DNA from: Thiodiazotropha sp040506195 | Lineage (GTDB): Bacteria; Pseudomonadota; Gammaproteobacteria; Chromatiales; Chromatiaceae | Length of the DNA: 64,000 bases | Direction: 5' to 3' | Assembly (NCBI GenBank): GCA_040506195.1 | Contig: JBEVXH010000008.1 | Location: forward strand, 124,001 to 188,000 | Shown: positions 59,664 through 64,000 of the stretch, one piece after another | Position numbering within the stretch: position 1 is the stretch's first letter | Layout of the letters: every line of letters starts with the position of its first letter | Notes under the pieces: generated by a model | Seen by the model: only the letters and a program-made list of their open reading frames with translations | Told to the model about the DNA's origin: nothing | The model's database searches: none | Translations under genes and position numbers: made by a program

Positions 59664-60665
59664 TCAATGCTCTGCTACCTGGCTTAACCTGAGGAAGTTA
59701 TCCAAGCGATGGGGTGTGATCTCGGCACTCTCCAGGGCCGCCTGAATGGCACAACCCGGTTCATGGTCGTGACTGCAATTATGAAACCGGCAACGACCGA
59801 GAAACGGCCGGAATTCGATAAACCCCCGTTCCAGTTCCTGCCGGGAAAGATCAGTAAGGCGAAAGCTGCGTACACCCGGTGAATCGATCAGTTCGCCACC
59901 CTGGGGAAGGGTATAGCAGGTTGCCGCCGAGGTGGTATGTCTACCCAGGCCGGTCGCATTGGAAAGGCGTCCTGTTTCCACCTTCATCGATGGCAGCAGT
60001 GCATTGACCAGCGATGACTTACCCACCCCTGACTGTCCCAGCATGATACTTGTCTCATCCTTCAGATTATCGATCAGAAGATCCAATCCATGTTCACGTT
60101 TGGCGCTTACCCCGATAACCGTATATCCGATCGACCTATATGGTTCAAAGCGACGCATGAATTCATGTTCCATTCCCCCCCCCAGCAGGTCGATCTTGTT
60201 GATGGCGATCAAGGGTGGGATACCTATGGTTTCGGCAGTCACCAGATACTGGTCCAGAAGGTAACCACTGGGTTCCGGCTTGGGCGCAAGCACTATCACC
60301 AGTTGGGTGATATTGGCCGCCAATGGTTTGTGTCTGCCGCTGTAGTCGGGGCGGCTGAGGACACTGCTTCGAGGTTGCAGCGCCGTAACCACACCAGTGG
60401 TTTCGTCCACCTGTTGCCAAATGACCCAATCACCACAGACAGGGTGGCCGATATGTTGTCGTGTCTGACAGCGAAACAGCTTGCCCTGTGCGTCCATGAC
60501 ACCCAGGGTCGCACCGTGGCGGATGATGACGCGTCCCTCCAGAGCCGGGTTGTCCCCAGCCTCTGAAAGTGATTGCCTGGCCTTTGAATCGAGTCGTTTA
60601 CGACGTTTCTCCTGTATGGCCTGAATGCGCGTTTTCTGTTGTTTGGTCAGGCGACGTTTGGCCAT
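59664..60665 (-). CDS. rsgA: Ribosome small-subunit-dependent GTPase A
   Basis: A 333-residue circularly permuted GTPase that helps 30S maturation. The motif order is as expected for RsgA: an OB-fold N-terminus, G4 NKIDLL (about 155), then G1 GQSGVGKSSLVN and G3 DSPGVRSF, and a C-terminal zinc site (CRFHNCSHDHEPGC). A basic N-terminal extension (KRRLTKQQKTRIQ) contacts rRNA. It is eight bases downstream of the cytochrome c gene. Confidence 0.96.
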   Translation of the reverse strand: MAKRRLTKQQKTRIQAIQEKRRKRLDSKARQSLSEAGDNPALEGRVIIRHGATLGVMDAQGKLFRCQTRQHIGHPVCGDWVIWQQVDETTGVVTALQPRSSVLSRPDYSGRHKPLAANITQLVIVLAPKPEPSGYLLDQYLVTAETIGIPPLIAINKIDLLGGGMEHEFMRRFEPYRSIGYTVIGVSAKREHGLDLLIDNLKDETSIMLGQSGVGKSSLVNALLPSMKVETGRLSNATGLGRHTTSAATCYTLPQGGELIDSPGVRSFRLTDLSRQELERGFIEFRPFLGRCRFHNCSHDHEPGCAIQAALESAEITPHRLDNFLRLSQVAEH

Positions 60666-60673
60666 CGAAAGCC

Positions 60674-60958
60674 TCAGGGTTTGATGCCGAACTTGTAGAA
60701 CTCCAAATTGAGGTATGTCGCGCTACTTTCGATCTGATCATCAAACCAGGTCAGGCCAAGATTCTGTTGACAAAAGCGTACCTGTTTGTGCAGCCCCGGC
60801 AGGGAGGTAACACGTCGGTTATCTCGCGTATAGACTTCACTGCCGTGACACCTGATGCAGTGCTCTTCGTTTAACTGCTTTCCCAATGCGGGGTCGGCCG
60901 CCTGTGAGGTTGTTGATGCGAGTGTCAGCATCATTGCGGGTATTGCGGTTTTGATCAT
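60674..60958 (-). CDS. Small periplasmic monoheme cytochrome c
   Basis: A 94-residue protein with a signal peptide (about 1-20) and one heme-binding site, CIRCHG (Cys34, Cys37, His38). There is no methionine after the heme motif, so the second axial ligand is not the usual Met; His57 (PGLHKQV) is a candidate for bis-His coordination. It is 94 residues against 80-120 for such cytochromes. It is in an apparent operon with rsgA downstream, a possible 39-residue reading frame and the CAAX-type protease upstream. Confidence 0.88.
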   Translation of the reverse strand: MIKTAIPAMMLTLASTTSQAADPALGKQLNEEHCIRCHGSEVYTRDNRRVTSLPGLHKQVRFCQQNLGLTWFDDQIESSATYLNLEFYKFGIKP

Positions 60959-61074
60959 TTGCTATCTCCGTTGACCAGTGGTTTCTGTTGTTCCGCAAAC
61001 GACTGGTATTCACCTCTCTTCCAGTCATCGGCGCTCGCTATCTGTATGGGGGAGTGGGAAAACATGGCTGACAT
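60955..61074 (-). CDS. Possible 39-residue small protein
   Basis: An ATG-initiated reading frame between the protease stop (61091) and the cytochrome c start, overlapping the latter by four bases (ATGA). The segment SADDWKRGEYQSFAEQQKPL does not belong to any family I recognise. No good ribosome-binding site is seen, so it could be chance or the remnant of a longer gene. Confidence 0.25.
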   Translation of the reverse strand: MSAMFSHSPIQIASADDWKRGEYQSFAEQQKPLVNGDSK

Positions 61075-61090
61075 AGATATAAATACAGGT

Positions 61091-62329
61091 CTATCGATTC
61101 CGGATATTGGCGATACGCACGGGCGCCGGTGGGTGGCTGTCATGAAACAGTGAATAGAGCGGATCCGGTGTCAAGGTGCTCGCGTTGTCCTGGTAGAGTT
61201 TGACCAATGCCTGCACAAGAAACTCTCCATTCGTCTGCCTGACGGCATAGTTGTCGGCCTGAAACTCGTAACGACGAGACAGGTAACTCCCCAGGGGCGT
61301 AAAAAAGATTGTGAAAACCGGAATCACCAGCATAAACAGCAGCAGGGCGGCGGCGCTGGAGGGGTGGCTGATCCCCAGACCGTTATAGAACCATGGCTGT
61401 TGAGAGAGCCAGCCCAGCAGGGCCAATCCGAGCAGAGAGAGGAGACCCATCAGCAACATCTGTTTCAGGATATGTTTGTAGCGGAAATGGCCAAGCTCGT
61501 GGGCCAGGACCGCTTCCATCTCATCAATCGTCAATGCATCCAGCAGAGTGTCGAAAAAGACAATGCGCTTGCTTTTGCCGAAACCGGTGAAATAGGCATT
61601 GCCGTGATTTGAACGCTTTGAGCCGTCCATGACAAAGATACCGTCGCTGGTAAATCCGCATCGCTGCAATAGGGACTGGATACGGTTCCGCATATCGCCA
61701 TCATCCAATGGGGTAAATCGATTGAACAACGGGGCGATGAACTTTGGGTAAGCCCAGCTCAGGGTCAGCGTGAAGCCCATCCAGACGATCCATGCGGCAA
61801 GCCACCAGTATTGACCGGCACCTTGCATGAGTTGCAGGACGATCCAGAGCAGGGGACCTCCCAGCAGGATGGAGAGCATGAGGCCGAGCAGACGGTCCTT
61901 GAGATATTGCTGTGGGGTGGTGCGGTTGAAGCCGAAGGCAGTTTCCAGGCGGAATGTCCGATAGAGGTCGAACGGCATTTCCAGCAGGCTGTTGATGAGG
62001 AAGAAGGAGAAGATGAAAAGCATGCCGATGGTGATCTCTTCCCAGGCAAGGCCGCGCCACAAGTGATCGAGTAGATCGAGTCCTCCTCCCAGGGTCCATA
62101 TGAGCAGCAGTGAGACACCCACTACGGCTTCAAGGATCGCAAGGCGTCCTTTGGCCTGGGTGTAGTCCGCTGCTTTCTGATGCTCGTTGAGTGTCACTCT
62201 ATCACTGAATTCCCCGGGTACATGGCTACGATGTCGAGAGACGTGCCCGAGGTGCCTTAACAGCAACCAGAGCTGAAGCAAGGTGCCAATCGCGAGAAAT
62301 GTGAGGAATAGTTGGGTAAATATCGGCAT
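61091..62329 (-). CDS. M48 family membrane metalloprotease (Ste24/CAAX-type)
   Basis: A 412-residue zinc protease with about seven membrane segments. Zinc motif HExxH is in VLAHELGHFRYKH, and the third ligand region is in the RRYEFQADNYAVRQ helix (E in EFQAD). The arrangement matches Ste24-type peptidases, which in eukaryotes process CAAX proteins; in bacteria they likely degrade or process membrane proteins. It is upstream of the small cytochrome c gene on the same strand. Confidence 0.93.
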   Translation of the reverse strand: MPIFTQLFLTFLAIGTLLQLWLLLRHLGHVSRHRSHVPGEFSDRVTLNEHQKAADYTQAKGRLAILEAVVGVSLLLIWTLGGGLDLLDHLWRGLAWEEITIGMLFIFSFFLINSLLEMPFDLYRTFRLETAFGFNRTTPQQYLKDRLLGLMLSILLGGPLLWIVLQLMQGAGQYWWLAAWIVWMGFTLTLSWAYPKFIAPLFNRFTPLDDGDMRNRIQSLLQRCGFTSDGIFVMDGSKRSNHGNAYFTGFGKSKRIVFFDTLLDALTIDEMEAVLAHELGHFRYKHILKQMLLMGLLSLLGLALLGWLSQQPWFYNGLGISHPSSAAALLLFMLVIPVFTIFFTPLGSYLSRRYEFQADNYAVRQTNGEFLVQALVKLYQDNASTLTPDPLYSLFHDSHPPAPVRIANIRNR

Positions 62330-62480
62330 CAGTCCAGTTTGTTAACTCAGTTGGAGGTGTACGAATGTTCTATTAGATCATTTCAGTTGAAAAATGCTCA
62401 TGGTTTTTCAGTGCCTAGAATACAGAGAGTGGCAGCTTCCTGCTAGAATCTGGCGGCTGATAGTGAAAAAGGATAACAAG

Positions 62481-63029
62481 ATGCCTGTTGATGCCTCCAA
62501 TCTGATATGGATAGATTTGGAAATGACTGGGCTCGATACCCAGAATGATGAGATTATCGAGATCGCGACGATTGTCACCGATGCGCGACTAAACATCCTG
62601 GCTGAGGGGCCCATGGTCGCAATACACCAGTCACAACAAAGGCTGGATGCGATGGATGCGTGGAATCAACGTCAACATGGTGCCTCCGGGCTGATTGAGC
62701 GTGTCCGGAAGAGTGACTATGATGAGGCGCGGGCAGAGGCTGAAACTCTGGATTTTTTGCAGTATTACCTGCCCAGTGGCGCCTCGCCCATGTGTGGCAA
62801 CAGCATATGTCAGGATCGGCGTTTCCTGGCACGGACGATGCCGAAGCTTGAGGCCTTTTTTCACTACCGGAATCTGGATGTCAGTACCCTGAAGGAGCTG
62901 ATGAATCGATGGGCGCCGTCACTGAGCGAGGGATTCTCGAAAGCGGGAAAACATCTCGCACTGGATGACATCAAGGATTCCATCAATGAATTGCGCTACT
63001 ACCGGGACCATTTCCTGCGTCTGCCCTGA
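62481..63029 (+). CDS. orn: Oligoribonuclease
   Basis: A DEDDh 3'-5' exonuclease that degrades very short RNAs, including linear pGpG from cyclic-di-GMP breakdown. From the ATG at 62481 (AAAAAGGA upstream) it is 182 residues, as in E. coli (181). Marks are WIDLEMTGLD, GNSICQDRRFLARTMP, a YRNLDVSTLKELM segment and KAGKHLALDDIKDSI, with the catalytic His in this last segment. The product helps clear pGpG made by EAL proteins such as the one at 22539. It is convergent with queG (15-base gap). Confidence 0.97.
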   Translation: MPVDASNLIWIDLEMTGLDTQNDEIIEIATIVTDARLNILAEGPMVAIHQSQQRLDAMDAWNQRQHGASGLIERVRKSDYDEARAEAETLDFLQYYLPSGASPMCGNSICQDRRFLARTMPKLEAFFHYRNLDVSTLKELMNRWAPSLSEGFSKAGKHLALDDIKDSINELRYYRDHFLRLP

Positions 63030-63044
63030 CATCTGCGATCTATT

Positions 63045-64000
63045 TCATTGAAAACCCGGATAGCTTTTTCGATGTTGTTGCAAGGCCCATGCAATGTGTT
63101 CACGTAGCAGTGGTGAGCTGTTTTCGAGGCGCTCTTGCAGGGCGGTCACAACCCCAAATTTCGTGGGGGCGTTGCCCAGGGCAACGGCGATATTTCTTAA
63201 CCAGCGGGTATGGCCTAAGCGCCTGATCGCAGATCCTTCGGTACGCTGCAGGAAAGTGGCCTCGTCCCAATTGAAGAGTGTAACAAGGGTGGCGCTGTCG
63301 AGGGAGGCGCGAGGGAGGAAATCGATCTCATGGGTAAGTTGGGCGAAACGGTTCCACGGACAGACCTGCATACAGTCGTCGCAGCCAAATATTCTGTTGC
63401 CCATGTCTCGTCTGAGATGCTCGGGTATCGAACCGTGGAGTTCGATGGTCAGATAGGAGATACAACGTCTGGCATCCAGTTGATAGGGTGCTACGATAGC
63501 CTGCGTGGGGCAACAGTCGATACAGGCCGAACAGTCACCGCAATGATCTTGAGCCGGCGAGTCGCAGAGTAATGGTATGTCGGTATAGATCTCTCCCAGA
63601 AAAAACCAGGAACCGGCGTTTCTGGCGATCAGATTGGTATGCTTGCCGATCCAGCCAATACCCGCTTTTTGCGCCAGGGGTTTTTCCATTACCGGCGCCG
63701 AGTCGACAAAGACCCTGCAGTCGGCGTTATTCACCTCGGTGCGGATCAATTCCACCAGTTTCTGCAATCGTTTGCGTAACAGCTTGTGGTAGTCGCGTCC
63801 CAAGGCGTAACGCGCAACAAATGCCCGCTCCGGATCTGCAAGGATTCGTTCAGACTGATTCAGGGATTCGGGTAGATAGTTTAATCTGGCTGATATGATC
63901 CTGGTGGTGCCTGGTTGCAGTTCCGCGGGATGGCTGCGCTTGGCGCCATGTTTTTCCATATAGCCCATGTCCCCGTGAAAACCTTTTGCAAGCCACGCCT
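63045..64000 (-). CDS. queG: Epoxyqueuosine reductase (partial, N-terminus beyond right edge)
   Basis: Final step of queuosine synthesis in tRNA. The reading frame continues past an internal Met at 63968 to the window edge with the family-like WLAKGFHGDMGYM, so the true start lies outside and about 50 residues are missing. Marks are DSAPVMEKPLAQKAGIGWIGKHTN (catalytic Asp region), ferredoxin motifs CGDCSACIDCCP and CDDCMQVCPWN, and the C-terminal HEAT-like LGNAPTKFGVVTALQERL. Convergent with orn. Confidence 0.94.
   Translation of the reverse strand, partial: AWLAKGFHGDMGYMEKHGAKRSHPAELQPGTTRIISARLNYLPESLNQSERILADPERAFVARYALGRDYHKLLRKRLQKLVELIRTEVNNADCRVFVDSAPVMEKPLAQKAGIGWIGKHTNLIARNAGSWFFLGEIYTDIPLLCDSPAQDHCGDCSACIDCCPTQAIVAPYQLDARRCISYLTIELHGSIPEHLRRDMGNRIFGCDDCMQVCPWNRFAQLTHEIDFLPRASLDSATLVTLFNWDEATFLQRTEGSAIRRLGHTRWLRNIAVALGNAPTKFGVVTALQERLENSSPLLREHIAWALQQHRKSYPGFQ

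Noticed and set aside
63045..63968. queG taken as complete with start at 63968
   Set aside because: The frame continues upstream with family-like residues (WLAKGFHGD) to the window edge, so the gene is cut rather than short.
1..64000. Prophage, integrative element, CRISPR array or rRNA/tRNA genes
   Set aside because: No integrase, transposase, phage structural gene, regularly spaced repeat or RNA gene was recognised.

Overview
The window is an ordinary, gene-dense chromosomal stretch of a gammaproteobacterium. Evidence for this is the presence of mfd, csiV, the gammaproteobacterial-type gshA, hemF, prc, bpt/aat, lexA, rsgA, orn and queG, with close spacing throughout. A heme A/SCO oxidase-assembly block, an ETHE1-type persulfide dioxygenase, many signalling proteins and moderate G+C suggest a free-living or symbiotic sulfur-oxidising lineage (Chromatiales/Sedimenticola-like). 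That placement is inference from gene content only. I saw no rRNA, tRNA, CRISPR array, prophage or transposase.

Layout. 1-6288 (minus): a response regulator/PP2C phosphatase/ATPase protein, an archaeal-type 2-phosphoglycerate kinase, an archaeal-type phosphoglycerate-mutase homologue and polyphosphate kinase (cut by the left edge). 6486-10047 (plus): a four-gene Mla-like lipid transport operon. 10251-14630 (minus): csiV and mfd. 14909-17175: a short pentapeptide protein, a zinc-ribbon protein, SCO1 and heme A synthase. 17300-22434 (plus): a heme-copper-oxidase-like subunit I, TlpA thioredoxin, DUF4266 lipoprotein, DUF3570 protein, ApbE flavin transferase and a GGCT-fold protein. 22539-25172: a hemerythrin/PAS/GGDEF/EAL protein. 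25272-31718 (minus): a compact seven-gene TonB-dependent uptake operon containing two membrane redox proteins. 32130-35963: a lipoprotein made of two tandem beta-propeller units. 36020-37503: bpt and aat (N-degron tagging). 37730-41978: PilZ protein, small membrane protein, acetyl-xylan-esterase-like hydrolase and a cNMP-cNMP-acyltransferase fusion. 41970-46272: mrfB and mrfA, divergent from lexA. 46419-56445: Nudix, prc, gshA, metZ, methyltransferases, persulfide dioxygenase, TPR protein and hemF. 56625-59620: glycine-zipper protein, PepSY protein and a PhoPQ-like two-component pair. 59664-64000: rsgA, a small cytochrome c, a CAAX-type protease, orn and queG (cut by the right edge).

Most notable observations. 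(1) The lexA-mrfA intergenic region carries two mirrored GTTC-N7-GTTC elements, the SOS box of Alphaproteobacteria, and the LexA DNA-binding helix here resembles the alphaproteobacterial one. This implies LexA control of both lexA and the MrfAB mitomycin-repair pair. (2) A dispersed intergenic motif, consensus GTTAACAGGCCCTAG, occurs seven times, always beside a gene start or end; one copy supplies the stop codon of hemF. (3) A 2-phosphoglycerate kinase and an atypical archaeal-type mutase sit upstream of ppk1. (4) The seven-gene TonB operon couples outer-membrane import to a polyferredoxin and a DsbD/CcdA-like membrane protein. (5) A heme-copper-oxidase-like subunit I keeps heme-ligand-like histidines but lacks most CuB ligands. 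(6) The TlpA/DUF4266/DUF3570/ApbE block is a conserved-looking envelope redox set of unknown role.
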